Assembly: GCF_007829815.1 (NCBI RefSeq)
Contig: NZ_VIWT01000001.1
Location: 4,176,001 to 4,240,000 of the forward strand
DNA from: Kitasatospora viridis
GTDB taxonomy: Bacteria; Actinomycetota; Actinomycetes; Streptomycetales; Streptomycetaceae
Direction: 5' to 3'
DNA: 64,000 bases
Shown: positions 17,036-25,025 of the stretch, piece by piece
Layout of the letters: every line of letters starts with the position of its first letter
How positions within the stretch are numbered: the first letter of the stretch is position 1
Made by a program: the position numbers and the translations under genes
Notes under the pieces: model-generated
The model's database searches: none
What the model was told of the DNA's origin: nothing
The model's input: only the letters and a program-made list of their open reading frames with translations

Positions 17036-18583
17036 TCAGGACCCGTCGGGGCCGTCGAGGCCAGCACCACCGGTGCCGAGGGTGGCTGGGTCGGCCAGCG
17101 AGGTGCCGGCCTCGGAGTTGATCGCGTCGACCTCGGCCTGCACCCGGTCGTCCGGCCAGTCCTGGTGGATCAGCCGTACCCGGGTCTCGGTGCTCGCGGA
17201 GCGGGCCTGATCGAGCGCCAGGGCGGTCTGGGCGAGGTCGAGGGGGCTCTCCGAGACGGAGTCCTGCCACTCGATCCTTGGCCGTTCCGGCGCCACGCCG
17301 GAGTTGAACAGCGGGCCGGCCTCGACCGCCAGCAGAGCCTCGATGATGTCCCCCAACCCGGGGGTCCAGTAGAGCGTTTTGCGGCCGCGGGTGGTCAGCG
17401 TGCGGGCCTGCCGGGCCCGGACCTCGGTGGCGGTCAGCGCGGAGCCGTCCGGCTCACCGAACGTCGCGGTCGAGTAGCCGGCCATCCTGACGGCCTGTTC
17501 GATCAGGGCGTCCGCCGTCGCCGAGTGCTCGGCGAACCGGATCGTGAACTGGTTGAGGACGAGGCCCTGATCGGACGTCGGTGGGACGTTCATCGAGACG
17601 TAGAGCTCGCGGTCCTCATCGAACGTCACGCCGTGGCCCGGGCCGTACCCGGAGCTGGTCAGGAACTGCGACGGGGCGATGATGCGCGCCTTGGCGAGCC
17701 GGATGTCCCGCATCCAGCTGGAGTACGTCTCGTCCAGCGCGTCCAGCAGCGACTCGATGCCCTGGTAGTCCGAGACGCCCCAGTAGGCGGCCATCGGGAT
17801 GTCGCGCCACTGTCGGGCCGGCCGCATGTTCGGGATGTAGGCGGCGGTGAGAACCGTCGGGGCGCCCGTGTTGATGCCGCCGTCGGCGTCCACCTGGTCA
17901 GCCAGCGGCTCGGTAGCCGGATACTCCGTCAGCGGGACTTGGCGGCCGAGGTTGTCGATGGTGCCCTCGTACACGCCGTGGTAGATCACGCCCCGCTCGT
18001 GCCGCTCCAGGTGCCGTACGACGTGCTGGCCGTCGCTCTGGAGCGTCGTCCAGAACGTCACAGCAGTGAGCACGCCGTACGAGAAGTCGGGGATGGCGCC
18101 GTCGGCAGCTACCGGGCTGAGCCACGGTCGCGGCCGGACCGTCTGGTCCCAGACCACCCGCAGGTACACCCCGCCGAGTGCGGCGCACAGCTCGCCGGAT
18201 TCCAGCAGGCCAGCGTGCAGGCCCTCTTCGAGGAGCTGGTCGATCCGGGCCTGTGCCGCCGTGCTGGTGGCGGTGAGTCGTGGGGGCTCGGCGAACAGCA
18301 GGTCAGAGCTGGCGCGGGCGATGTCGCCAGCCAGCGGAACGTGGGTCTTGGTGCGCTTCTCGCCGTACGGGGTGGGTTGTCCCCACCACCAGCGAGCCAG
18401 CCGGCCGGTGAGTCCCCCGCGGTACTGCGAGGGCCGGTTGAGGTAGGTCCGGGTACCGCGGTACAGGTACTGCTCGTACAGCCGGTCCGGGTCGCCGGAG
18501 TACCAGGCGCCCCAGTCGCCCAGTGCGAGGGTCACCTCCGGGGCGCGCGGCGGCCACACGGTAGCGGCGTCGGGCAGCGGCAC
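17036..18583 (-). CDS. Portal protein
   Basis: 515 aa from GTG 18583, which is preceded by GAGAGGGGA. The frame is open to 19240 but that part is antisense to TerL. Portal features include RTYLNRPSQYRGGLTGRLAR near the start, the long helical stem segment and the late SPLDLAQTALALDQARSAST. It sits between TerL and MuF as in SPP1-like phages. It forms the dodecameric DNA channel at one capsid vertex. Confidence 0.9.
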   Translation of the reverse strand: MPLPDAATVWPPRAPEVTLALGDWGAWYSGDPDRLYEQYLYRGTRTYLNRPSQYRGGLTGRLARWWWGQPTPYGEKRTKTHVPLAGDIARASSDLLFAEPPRLTATSTAAQARIDQLLEEGLHAGLLESGELCAALGGVYLRVVWDQTVRPRPWLSPVAADGAIPDFSYGVLTAVTFWTTLQSDGQHVVRHLERHERGVIYHGVYEGTIDNLGRQVPLTEYPATEPLADQVDADGGINTGAPTVLTAAYIPNMRPARQWRDIPMAAYWGVSDYQGIESLLDALDETYSSWMRDIRLAKARIIAPSQFLTSSGYGPGHGVTFDEDRELYVSMNVPPTSDQGLVLNQFTIRFAEHSATADALIEQAVRMAGYSTATFGEPDGSALTATEVRARQARTLTTRGRKTLYWTPGLGDIIEALLAVEAGPLFNSGVAPERPRIEWQDSVSESPLDLAQTALALDQARSASTETRVRLIHQDWPDDRVQAEVDAINSEAGTSLADPATLGTGGAGLDGPDGS

Positions 18584-18603
18584 GGCAGGTCCCCTCTCGA
18601 CGG

Positions 18604-19857
18604 TCAGGCGGCGACGTCCAGGCCCTGCTGGAGCAGCTGGCGCCACTCGTGCGCGGTGGAGTGGACGGCGTACCGCAGGGCGTCCACGGAGTGGTCGTCC
18701 TTCTTGATCGGCTTGTCCTCGCCCTTGGCGGCGGCGGTGTCGTCCCAGGCGTAGCCGGGGAGTTCGTCCAGGAGACCGGTGCAGGAGCGGTGAACGGAGA
18801 GCAGGTCGGCGCCGAGCGCGGTGGAGACGGAGCGGATCCCGTCCACCACGGCGTTGTTGGCCTTGGCCAGGTTGGTGACGCCGTCGGACCACAGCTGGGT
18901 CATGAACGAGGCAGCGGACGGGTCCACGAACAGCCACTCCGGGCGCACCCGCTGGTCGCCCAGCCACTTCTGGACGGCGGTGCTGTACTGGGCGTCCGTC
19001 AGCTGCCGTTGAGTGGCCCGTGAGTCGTGGCGGTACTCGCTGGCGACGTACAGCCGGCCGTCGATACCGTGACCGAGCAGCAGCGCGGCGAAAGGGTTCG
19101 TGGTGCCGTAGTCGATGCCCACGGCGGTCCAGCGGGCCATGGCCGGCAGGGTGTCCACGATGTGCCGGGACGGGTCCCACATGTCGTAGATCGCGCCCTC
19201 GGACTGCACCCACCGGCCGAGGATGAACCGCTGGTACCACAGGCCCGTGTACGTCGACTTCAGCGCCGAGACGTACTCAGGGTCGAGGGCCGGGTTGTCG
19301 TCGAGGGTGAAGTGCCAGGAGCGCAGCCGGGTCTCGGCTGGCCGGAGCAAGTACTCCTTGCGGAACCAGTGCGAGGGGTTGTCAGGGTTGGTCGTGCAGA
19401 AGATGCGCGCGCCGGGCACGGAGCAGCGAGCCACCAGCTGGTCGAAGAACGACTTCGGCAGTGTGGTGGCCTCGTCGACGTACGCGCCGGCGCAGGTCAA
19501 GCCACGCACTTTCGGTTCGGCCTGGGCGTCGTTGGCGCCGAGGACGTGCACGATTCGGCCGAGGATGACCGCGGTGGCTGCGCCGTTGGTGTAGTGCACC
19601 TGCCGGGCGAGCGGCCCGAACAGGTCGGGGTTGGTGAGGACGGCGAAGACGTTGCGGTTGATCGAGTCGCGGGTCCTGCCGACCATCACCAGTTCGCCGC
19701 CGGTCGGCGCCGTGGCGACGTAGATCAGCCAGCGCAACAGCGAGGCGATCGTCTTACCGCTGCGGACGCTGCCTTCCCAGGCGTTGATCCGGTGCTGCGA
19801 CTCGACCACGCTGGTGATCTGCTTGCGGGACAGCGGCAGTTGGACGTCACGGAGCAT
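18604..19857 (-). CDS. terL: Terminase large subunit
   Basis: 417 aa. The ATPase half has a Walker A at about 29-36 (GSVRSGKT) and a Walker B in GAYVDEAT. The nuclease half shows GIDYGTTNPFAALL and DDHSVDALRYAV, the acidic residues of the RNase H-like site. ATG 19857 fits GAGGGGG better than the GTG three bases earlier. It overlaps TerS by 11 bp. The enzyme packages and cuts concatemeric DNA at the portal. Confidence 0.95.
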   Translation of the reverse strand: MLRDVQLPLSRKQITSVVESQHRINAWEGSVRSGKTIASLLRWLIYVATAPTGGELVMVGRTRDSINRNVFAVLTNPDLFGPLARQVHYTNGAATAVILGRIVHVLGANDAQAEPKVRGLTCAGAYVDEATTLPKSFFDQLVARCSVPGARIFCTTNPDNPSHWFRKEYLLRPAETRLRSWHFTLDDNPALDPEYVSALKSTYTGLWYQRFILGRWVQSEGAIYDMWDPSRHIVDTLPAMARWTAVGIDYGTTNPFAALLLGHGIDGRLYVASEYRHDSRATQRQLTDAQYSTAVQKWLGDQRVRPEWLFVDPSAASFMTQLWSDGVTNLAKANNAVVDGIRSVSTALGADLLSVHRSCTGLLDELPGYAWDDTAAAKGEDKPIKKDDHSVDALRYAVHSTAHEWRQLLQQGLDVAA

Positions 19858-20395
19858 CACCGGCCCCCTCGGCCGCGGGCTGCTCGCTCTGCTGCTCGCG
19901 GTAGACCTCGGCCAGGCCAGCCATCAGCTGGCCGACCATCGAGCGGGCCGCGTCGGCGCCGGAGTCGTCCCGCCCGGGTTCGAGCTTCAGGGAGCGGTCG
20001 ATGGCGATGCCGGCGGCGGACAGGAGCGCCCGCTTCTCGCTCGGCGGCGGCTCGTTGACCGGCTGCTCGTTGTAGTCGTTGTCCTTGCCGCCGAACGCAA
20101 ACACGACTGTGGGCTGCCAGAGTTGCTCTCGTAGCCGCTCGGCGTCCGTGGTGAGGTGCTCGGCGAGCAGCATGCGGCGGGCGGCGAGGTCTTGGCGGCG
20201 CACCTCGGTGGCAACGGCCACTTCGCCGGCCCGGGCGAACGAGAGGCCCATCTCGGCGGCCAGCCGCGAGACGACGTTGCCGCTTCGGTCGAGCTGGCGG
20301 GCGATGTCGTTGCGGCCCAGGCCGAGCGCGTGCAGCTGCCGGACCTCGTCGTAGTCGTCCTGGGTGACCGGCCGGGCCGGCCGCGGCGCGGTCAC
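19847..20395 (-). CDS. terS: Terminase small subunit
   Basis: 182 aa from GTG 20395, overlapping the upstream stop by 4 bp; the longer open frame is noise. The N-terminal helix-turn-helix (LHALGLGRNDIARQLDRSGN) is followed by a helical oligomerisation region and an acidic C-terminal tail. Its place directly before TerL confirms the role. It recognises the packaging site and regulates TerL. Confidence 0.85.
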   Translation of the reverse strand: MTAPRPARPVTQDDYDEVRQLHALGLGRNDIARQLDRSGNVVSRLAAEMGLSFARAGEVAVATEVRRQDLAARRMLLAEHLTTDAERLREQLWQPTVVFAFGGKDNDYNEQPVNEPPPSEKRALLSAAGIAIDRSLKLEPGRDDSGADAARSMVGQLMAGLAEVYREQQSEQPAAEGAGDAP

Positions 20396-20721
20396 GGCTC
20401 CAGGCCCTGGTGCCGGGCGAGGCGCCGCAGCAGCTTGTAGGCGGCGGTGTCGGTCTCCAGGTCCTGCTCGCTGCGCTGCCGGTCGCGGTCGCCCTGCCGG
20501 TTCTGCGACAGGAGGATCAGCGGTGCGGCGTAGGCGGCCTGAGTCGAGAAGACCAAGTTCAGCAGGCCGAACGGGTAGGCGTCCCAATGCGGGACGCCAG
20601 GCAGTGCGTTGGCGGCCATCCACACGGCGATGAACCCGGTCTGTGCCCAGAGGAACCGCCAACTCCCGAAAGCGCCGGTCACGGCGTCGGCAGCGCGCTC
20701 GCCGAGGGTGGGCCCGTTCAC
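20392..20721 (-). CDS. DUF1003-type membrane protein
   Basis: 109 aa. FGSWRFLWAQTGFIAVWMAAN and WDAYPFGLLNLVFSTQAAYAAPLILLSQNRQGDRDR match the DUF1003 family: two transmembrane helices around an invariant YPF.LLN turn, ending in a charged cytoplasmic tail. It is coupled to TerS by GTGA. DUF1003 is mainly a bacterial family, so a copy in the packaging operon is unusual. The biochemical role is unknown. Confidence 0.8.
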   Translation of the reverse strand: MNGPTLGERAADAVTGAFGSWRFLWAQTGFIAVWMAANALPGVPHWDAYPFGLLNLVFSTQAAYAAPLILLSQNRQGDRDRQRSEQDLETDTAAYKLLRRLARHQGLEP

Positions 20722-20906
20722 GGTCGCCTCCTGACGTTGGCTGCCGCCCGGCAGAGGTCGGGAAGGCTGTAGGTGGGGCGTCCGTGCTCGTCTCGGCCGG
20801 ACGGGGCGAGGCGGCGGCTGGTGCGCAGCAGACGGATGGTGGCGAGCGGGAGGCTGAGCCGTTCGGCAGCCTGGGCCGCGGTCAGGCCCGGGGCGGCCAC
20901 GACCAC
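20718..20906 (-). CDS. Small HTH protein, about 62 aa
   Basis: The product LTAAQAAERLSLPLATIRLL followed by GRDEHGRPTYSLPDL is a MerR/excisionase-like winged helix with the usual GRP.Y..DL wing. The start is uncertain (GTG 20906 or 20900) and overlaps the end of the upstream gene. It resembles the small HTH encoded at 21238, so the phage carries two related DNA-binding modules here. It may regulate late genes. Confidence 0.65.
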   Translation of the reverse strand: MVVAAPGLTAAQAAERLSLPLATIRLLRTSRRLAPSGRDEHGRPTYSLPDLCRAAANVRRRP

Positions 20907-21163
20907 GTGCCGGGGGTGTTGCCCTCGCGCCGGCTGGTTGCCCAGTGCGTGTCCGAGCCGTCCAGCAGCACCTGCAGGTTGCAACCGACGGGCGAGGTCC
21001 GGACCACGGCGGCCGGCAGGGTCTGGCCGGCCTCGGCGCGGTTCCCGAGCTCGTCCAGGGTGATGCGTTCCCTGGTGGCGCGGGCGGCGCGGCGCCGGTT
21101 GATGGTGTTCGCGTCCTGCTGGGTGAGCTGGTAGTGGACCACGCGGCCGATGGTGGGCTGCAC
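20882..21163 (-). CDS. Conserved actinophage protein, 93 aa, unknown
   Basis: GTG 21163 with a GAGGAGA site begins MQPTIGRVVHYQLTQQDANT. The pattern GRVVHYQL, INRRR, PAAVVRTS, NLQVLLDGSDTHWATSRREG and PGTWSWPPRA is one I recognise from many Streptomyces phages and integrative elements. A small beta-barrel-like fold is likely. The last codons overlap the start of the next HTH gene. Function unknown. Confidence 0.8.
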   Translation of the reverse strand: MQPTIGRVVHYQLTQQDANTINRRRAARATRERITLDELGNRAEAGQTLPAAVVRTSPVGCNLQVLLDGSDTHWATSRREGNTPGTWSWPPRA

Positions 21164-21237
21164 GGCGGTCTCCTCGGTGTGGTTGGTGCCGGTGCCCGCG
21201 TCGGGGGGTTGGAACGCGGGCACCGGAGCGTGTGGGG

Positions 21238-21432
21238 TCAGGCGGCTGCACGGCTGGCGCGCTGGCGGGTGCGCGCCTCGGCCCTGGCGATGGTGAGTTG
21301 GGAGTACAGCGGCCGGCCGCGCTCGTCCAGGCCATCGGGGGTGATCAGGCCGCGCCGTTTCCAGTTGCGGACTGTCACGGGGCTGACGCCGCACAGCGCG
21401 GCGCTCTCGGGGCCGGACAGGAGCGTCTGCAC
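21238..21432 (-). CDS. Small MerR-like HTH protein, 64 aa
   Basis: GTG 21432 is preceded by an excellent GGAGGTGA site. LLSGPESAALCGVSPVTVRN and RGLITPDGLDERGRPLYSQL form a helix-turn-helix plus wing of the MerR/Xis superfamily without the dimerisation coil. It sits immediately downstream of a strong hairpin terminator, so it may start a new transcription unit. A DNA-binding regulator of the structural genes is plausible. Confidence 0.72.
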   Translation of the reverse strand: MQTLLSGPESAALCGVSPVTVRNWKRRGLITPDGLDERGRPLYSQLTIARAEARTRQRASRAAA

Positions 21433-21450
21433 GGCGTCACCTCCGGGAAC

Positions 21451-21487
21451 GGCGAAGGGCCCGACCGAGGTGGTCGGGCCCTTCGCC
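21451..21487. terminator. 16-bp perfect hairpin (terminator or attenuator)
   Basis: GGCGAAGGGCCCGACC (21451-21466) and its exact reverse complement (21472-21487) flank a 5-nt loop. There is no U-tract on the leftward RNA, as is common for actinobacterial terminators. It separates the early genes at 21581 and beyond from the HTH/terminase operon. Confidence 0.72.
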
Positions 21488-21580
21488 AAGTAGTGGGCGC
21501 ACGTGTGGTGCTGGCAACAGCGTCGCACAAGCGAGCGATCATGTCCAGGGAGATGGACGTCGGGCGTTCCGTCGGCCGTC

Positions 21581-22117
21581 TCAGTTCCCGTCTCCGGGGC
21601 GTAGTAGACGCTCCAACCACCTGCGTTCCAACTCGCTGTCGCCAGCTGCCGCCCCCGCCAGCAACAGTGCGCGTTCGCGGTCGACCTCGGGCCCGTACGT
21701 CACCCGTGGCCGGTCGTTGTCCCACTCAACGTGCGGAATGGGCGGCAACGTGAAGTTGAAGTGCCTGGCCTCCCATGTCAACGTCACTGTCTGACGGATG
21801 ATCGCATCGATCGCTTCCCGCCGAACCCGTCGTACGTCCTCGGCACTGGGTTCACCGCTGGTGATCTCCTGGATCTGAGTGTGCAGTTCTTCGTCGCTGG
21901 CAGCTGCAGCTGCAGCTGCTTCGACGAGTTGCTGCTTCTCGCCGAGCTCAGCCTCGGCGTCACCGAGCTTCACACGGAGCTTGCGGGTGAGGAGGGAGTC
22001 GCGGATGGCCTGCCGGGTTTCTGGGCTGACGCGCTTGAGCTTCCGACTCGCGACGCCCAGCACGATCAGGGTGACGACGGCCCACTTGATGTCCGCGATG
22101 AACTGCAGCCAGGTCAC
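21581..22117 (-). CDS. Membrane-anchored coiled-coil protein, 178 aa, unknown
   Basis: GTG 22117 with a GAGGAGC site. One N-terminal transmembrane helix (WAVVTLIVLGVASRKL) is followed by a helical region with an Ala run (VEAAAAAAAS). A C-terminal cytoplasmic domain holds VTLTWEARHFNFTLPP and ERRWLERLLRPGDGN. It is the last gene before the hairpin at 21451. No family recognised; a membrane-associated accessory or exclusion function is possible. Confidence 0.68.
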   Translation of the reverse strand: MTWLQFIADIKWAVVTLIVLGVASRKLKRVSPETRQAIRDSLLTRKLRVKLGDAEAELGEKQQLVEAAAAAAASDEELHTQIQEITSGEPSAEDVRRVRREAIDAIIRQTVTLTWEARHFNFTLPPIPHVEWDNDRPRVTYGPEVDRERALLLAGAAAGDSELERRWLERLLRPGDGN

Positions 22118-22136
22118 GGCGCTCCTCGGGATTGGG

Positions 22137-22685
22137 TCAGGCGCTGATCTTCTCTCCCGACGGGGCGATCTGGCCAATGCGGCTGCTGGACAGGCCCGGT
22201 CGGACGATGTCGGCGGGGCGGACGCCGCCGGCGCGAAGTCGGCGGACGATTCGGTCGCGGTGCTGCTCGGCTTCGGTGACGGCGCGTCGGTGGTCGGCGA
22301 CGGCGGCCATGGCGACGTCGAGAAGGCCGAGGTGTTCGACGTCCAGTGGGGTGGACGCGCGGGCTGCGAGGTGGGTCGCGAGCTGGGTGTGGGCGCGCTC
22401 GATCATGTCGCCCGGGATGGGGTGGTGTTCGGTGATGCGGCCGAGCAGGATCCGAGCAACAGCTGGCCCGGTCGTGACCGGGCGTTCGACGGCCAGTCCG
22501 CTGGCCCAAGTGTTGACTGGGCCGGTCGCGTGCATACCGGGGCCGGCGGCCGGGTCGCGGGCGACGAACAGCAGCAACTGCTCGCCTGGGATGTCGGCCA
22601 GGACCAGCGCAGTGGCCGGGACAGTCCAGCCTGGCAGGCCGGGCAGTTCGAGAGAGACGTCGGCGACGTCGCCGGCACGGTACAT
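22137..22685 (-). CDS. Phage protein, 182 aa, unknown
   Basis: MYRAGDVADVSLELPGLPGW begins a compact beta-rich domain (about 1-60). A helical half follows and ends in RAGGVRPADIVRPGLSSSRI, which reads as a helix-turn-helix with a recognition helix. A dyad lies just upstream (22710-22745). Regulation of its own promoter is possible but not shown. Confidence 0.68.
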   Translation of the reverse strand: MYRAGDVADVSLELPGLPGWTVPATALVLADIPGEQLLLFVARDPAAGPGMHATGPVNTWASGLAVERPVTTGPAVARILLGRITEHHPIPGDMIERAHTQLATHLAARASTPLDVEHLGLLDVAMAAVADHRRAVTEAEQHRDRIVRRLRAGGVRPADIVRPGLSSSRIGQIAPSGEKISA

Positions 22686-22709
22686 CGGGGTAGGTCCTCG
22701 GTGGGTTGG

Positions 22710-22745
22710 CCAGTGCGCTGGACGGGACTGTCCAGCGCACTGGAC
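22710..22745. promoter_or_regulatory. Paired palindromes (candidate operator or hairpin)
   Basis: Two 14-bp arms, CCAGTGCGCTGGAC and its exact reverse complement, are separated by 6 bp. Each arm is itself a dyad; the right one is GTCCAG-CGCA-CTGGAC. The element lies 25-60 bp upstream of the leftward ATG at 22685, where an operator or attenuator would act. Confidence 0.6.
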
Positions 22746-22774
22746 GGCTGCTGGTGGCGGGAGTCAACGGACCG

Positions 22775-23170
22775 TCAGGGTCCGGTGATGGCGTCGAGGA
22801 TCTGCTGGCGGTCGGCGGCGATCAGTTGGCCGTCGTTGGCGGTTGGCAGTGCGGCGACCCGAGCGGCGACCGCGGCGAGCGCGGCCTTCTCGACGGCGTC
22901 GATCGCGGCGTCGGCTTGGTCGGCGTGGGTGAGGCCGGGGCGGCGGATGAAGGTGCCGCCGGTGACGAGCGCCCGGTAGAGCTCGGCGCGCGGGGTGCGC
23001 TCGGTGTTGGTGCTGGGGGCCGACTGTCGGCTGTTGGCGGCGCGGAGCCGGTCCAGTTCCGCGAGCAGCGCCTTGATCTCGTTGCGGGTGAGGTGTGCGG
23101 GGCCGGGGCGGTCGAGCTCGGTGCGGATGTCGTCCTCGGTGCGCGGGTTCAGGGGTGGGGTGCCGGTCAC
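22775..23170 (-). CDS. Phage protein, 131 aa, unknown
   Basis: GTG 23170 overlaps the upstream stop by 4 bp. MTGTPPLNPRTEDDIRTELD and HLTRNEIKALLAELDRLRAA form a helical N-terminal half. The C-terminal half is helical too (AAIDAVEKAALAAVAARVAA). It is acidic and probably cytoplasmic, without recognised domain. Likely early lytic or accessory. Confidence 0.7.
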   Translation of the reverse strand: MTGTPPLNPRTEDDIRTELDRPGPAHLTRNEIKALLAELDRLRAANSRQSAPSTNTERTPRAELYRALVTGGTFIRRPGLTHADQADAAIDAVEKAALAAVAARVAALPTANDGQLIAADRQQILDAITGP

Positions 23171-23490
23171 TGGTCCCAGCCTTTCGGCAGATGCTGGGCG
23201 ACGAGCTCGATCAGCCACGCCGGGCACTCGCGGCCGGCGGTGCGGTGGTACTCGAAGGTGCACTCCTGCTGGCCGATACCACCGGACTTAAGGCGACGCG
23301 GGCCGGTGACCTTGATGCTGGCGCCGCCGGGCTGGTACCAGCTGTCGTGGTGGTCCGGGTGTTCCCAGCGGTAGTCGATCTCGACGGTGGTGGGGACGAT
23401 GTGGAACTTGCCGTCCCAGTTGGCGAGGTCGGGCGGGCCCTCAATGGTGAGGGTGATTACCCGGGCCTCAGCGGTACGGATCGCGGTCAC
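23167..23490 (-). CDS. Phage protein, 107 aa, unknown
   Basis: MTAIRTAEARVITLTIEGPP is followed by EIDYRWEHPDHHDSWYQPGG, ending in CPAWLIELVAQHLPKGWDQ. Strongly alternating beta structure with several Trp/His residues suggests a small folded domain. Similar short proteins recur in Streptomyces prophage early regions. Coupled to the next gene by GTGA. No function known to me. Confidence 0.68.
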   Translation of the reverse strand: MTAIRTAEARVITLTIEGPPDLANWDGKFHIVPTTVEIDYRWEHPDHHDSWYQPGGASIKVTGPRRLKSGGIGQQECTFEYHRTAGRECPAWLIELVAQHLPKGWDQ

Positions 23491-23493
23491 AGG

Positions 23494-23883
23494 TCAGGCC
23501 TCCGTGGTGGTGTGCTGGCGAATCAGGTCGGCAAGCAGGATCCGCCGGTCGGGATCGTTCCAAGGGCTGGTCGCTTGAAGCTCGATGCCCTGCGCGGCCA
23601 AGTGGGTTGTGGCGAAGGCGAGTCGTCGATCCCAGTTGTGCTGTGCCGGCGTTGCGAACTGGTCCTCGTAAGGGTCGAGTCCGTCCCGCTCGCGCTGGCT
23701 GTCTCGGCGCATCCGCCACTCCCGGGCGCGGCGACCGGAGGGGCTGGTCTGGGTGATGACTAGCCAGACTGGGTTGATCTTGGTGATAGTTGCCGACACC
23801 AGGTCCACGGCGCCCTGGAGGTTGTTGATCGTGACGATGACGGGGTCGCCGACGGCGATCGGGCCGAGTTCGGGGCGGGGCAT
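23494..23883 (-). CDS. Phage protein, 129 aa, unknown
   Basis: ATG 23883 with a GAGGAGC site starts MPRPELGPIAVGDPVIVTIN. The first 50 residues look like an SH3/KOW-type barrel (IAVGDPVIVTINNLQG, SATITKINPVWLVIT). A basic hinge and a helical C-terminus with NWDRRLAFATTHLAAQ follow. Upstream open frame to 24336 is discarded. An RNA- or DNA-binding role is conceivable only from the barrel-like pattern. Confidence 0.7.
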   Translation of the reverse strand: MPRPELGPIAVGDPVIVTINNLQGAVDLVSATITKINPVWLVITQTSPSGRRAREWRMRRDSQRERDGLDPYEDQFATPAQHNWDRRLAFATTHLAAQGIELQATSPWNDPDRRILLADLIRQHTTTEA

Positions 23884-23891
23884 CGGGCTCC

Positions 23892-24065
23892 TCAGGTGGT
23901 CTTGGTGGCGCGGCGCGCCTTCATGCGGGCAAGGATCTGGGCGTCGGTGGGCGGCTGCCACTGGTGCCAGCCGGCCGCCTGCATCCACTGGCGAGTGTGC
24001 CCCCGACGGGGGATGCCGCAGTGGGCGCAGGCGGACGGCTCGGCGATGGCGCGGGGGTTGGTCAC
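23892..24065 (-). CDS. Small zinc-finger-like protein, 57 aa
   Basis: GTG 24065 overlaps the previous stop by 4 bp. CAHCGIPRRGHTRQW supplies two Cys and one His, with a further His in GWHQWQPP, a plausible single zinc knuckle. The basic C-terminus MKARRATKTT suits nucleic acid contact. Typical of phage early accessory genes; the target is unknown. Confidence 0.65.
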   Translation of the reverse strand: MTNPRAIAEPSACAHCGIPRRGHTRQWMQAAGWHQWQPPTDAQILARMKARRATKTT

Positions 24066-24391
24066 CCGTCGGTCCCAGCGGTGATCTGCAGGCCGTTCTT
24101 GTCGGCCCACCGGCGGGCGTTGCGTTCCTCGGTGGCCGCGCAGTGGTCGTCGAAGTTGACGTAGCCGTAGGCGTGGTAGTTGATCGGGCCGAAGGGGACG
24201 TTGATGGACAGGTTGCCCTCCGCGTCCGCATCGGTCTCCAGTCCGAGCTGCTGAGCGAACTCGCGGACGGCGGCGTTGGTGTGCAACGGGACGTGGAGCC
24301 CCTGGACCACGGGGAGGTTGCAGTGGGGGTTGGCATCGAGCCAGTCGGCGACCTGGCGGAGGGCGGCGGTGTACTGGGCGCGGTCGGACAT
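24062..24391 (-). CDS. Phage protein, 109 aa, unknown
   Basis: MSDRAQYTAALRQVADWLDA is a helix, then NPHCNLPVVQGLHVPLHTNA and NVPFGPINYHAYGYVNFDDH form a beta-rich core. A C-terminal helix carries EERNARRWADKNG. It is a compact single domain. Similar proteins occur in actinophage early regions. Coupled by GTGA to the zinc-finger gene. Confidence 0.66.
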   Translation of the reverse strand: MSDRAQYTAALRQVADWLDANPHCNLPVVQGLHVPLHTNAAVREFAQQLGLETDADAEGNLSINVPFGPINYHAYGYVNFDDHCAATEERNARRWADKNGLQITAGTDG

Positions 24392-24402
24392 GGTGGTGCT
24401 CC

Positions 24403-24864
24403 TCAGTGGTAGGCGTAGTGGCGGTATTCAGCGGCGTCGTCCTGGCTGATGGTCTGGGCGAGTAGGGCGGTCACGGTCTCTTCGCTGACGCAGAGCGCTG
24501 CGGCGATGTCGTCCAAGCTGCGCCCCTCGGCGGCGAGTTCGGCGGCCATGCTGGCCCAGACGGCCGGGCGGCGTTCCGGGCGGACGTAGTCGCGGCCGGT
24601 CGGCGGGAAGTGCCTCGGCCGACGCCGCGTTGGGCGGACGGGCAGCAGCACGACTGGTGCCGGGGCGGGGATCCAGTCGCTGTCGTCGAAGTCCTGGACG
24701 GTCCGTGGTTCACTGCCTGGGGTGATGCGCTCGGGGCAGGGGCTCGGACAGCCAGTGCAGAGCTGGACGGCGGTATCGCGGGCGGCCTGGTAGGCGGGGC
24801 TGCTGGGCTCCTCATCGAGGAGCGCGTCGTAGGCGGCCGGGTCGGTACCGCAGGGCAGCAGCAT
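24403..24864 (-). CDS. Four-Cys plus HTH protein, 153 aa (WhiB-reminiscent, not canonical)
   Basis: Cys5, Cys36, Cys39 and Cys43 (CTGCPSPC) give a C-x30-C-x2-C-x3-C pattern resembling an iron-sulfur WhiB domain. It lacks the GVWGG turn, and the last spacing is 3 rather than 5. The C-terminal half has a helix-turn-helix (GRSLDDIAAALCVSEETVTA). Phages are known to carry WhiB-like regulators, and this could be a diverged relative or a zinc protein. It probably regulates transcription. Confidence 0.65.
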   Translation of the reverse strand: MLLPCGTDPAAYDALLDEEPSSPAYQAARDTAVQLCTGCPSPCPERITPGSEPRTVQDFDDSDWIPAPAPVVLLPVRPTRRRPRHFPPTGRDYVRPERRPAVWASMAAELAAEGRSLDDIAAALCVSEETVTALLAQTISQDDAAEYRHYAYH

Positions 24865-24874
24865 CTGGGCTCAG

Positions 24875-25006
24875 TCAGCGTTCGTCGGCGAGGTTGACGG
24901 TGTGGTCGGAGTCACCGGGGAGCCGGACGGACCAGGTGGCGCGGCTGGTGCAGCTGCCGGTGGCGCCGCCCTCACAGCGGGCCGGCCGGACGATGGTGGT
25001 GTTCAA
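24875..25006 (-). CDS. Small phage protein, 43 aa, TTG start
   Basis: TTG 25006 is preceded by AGGAG. The product begins LNTTIVRPARCEGGATGSCT and ends SDHTVNLADER, with two Cys eight residues apart. The frame is open with phage-like codon use, and the gene fills the gap before 24864 neatly. Function unknown. Confidence 0.55.
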   Translation of the reverse strand: MNTTIVRPARCEGGATGSCTSRATWSVRLPGDSDHTVNLADER

Positions 25007-25025
25007 CGTGGGCTCCTGGGCGGGT

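Noticed and set aside
24403..24864. Calling the four-Cys protein a true WhiB regulator
   Set aside because: The last Cys spacing is 3, not 5, and the GVWGG turn is missing. Only resemblance is claimed.
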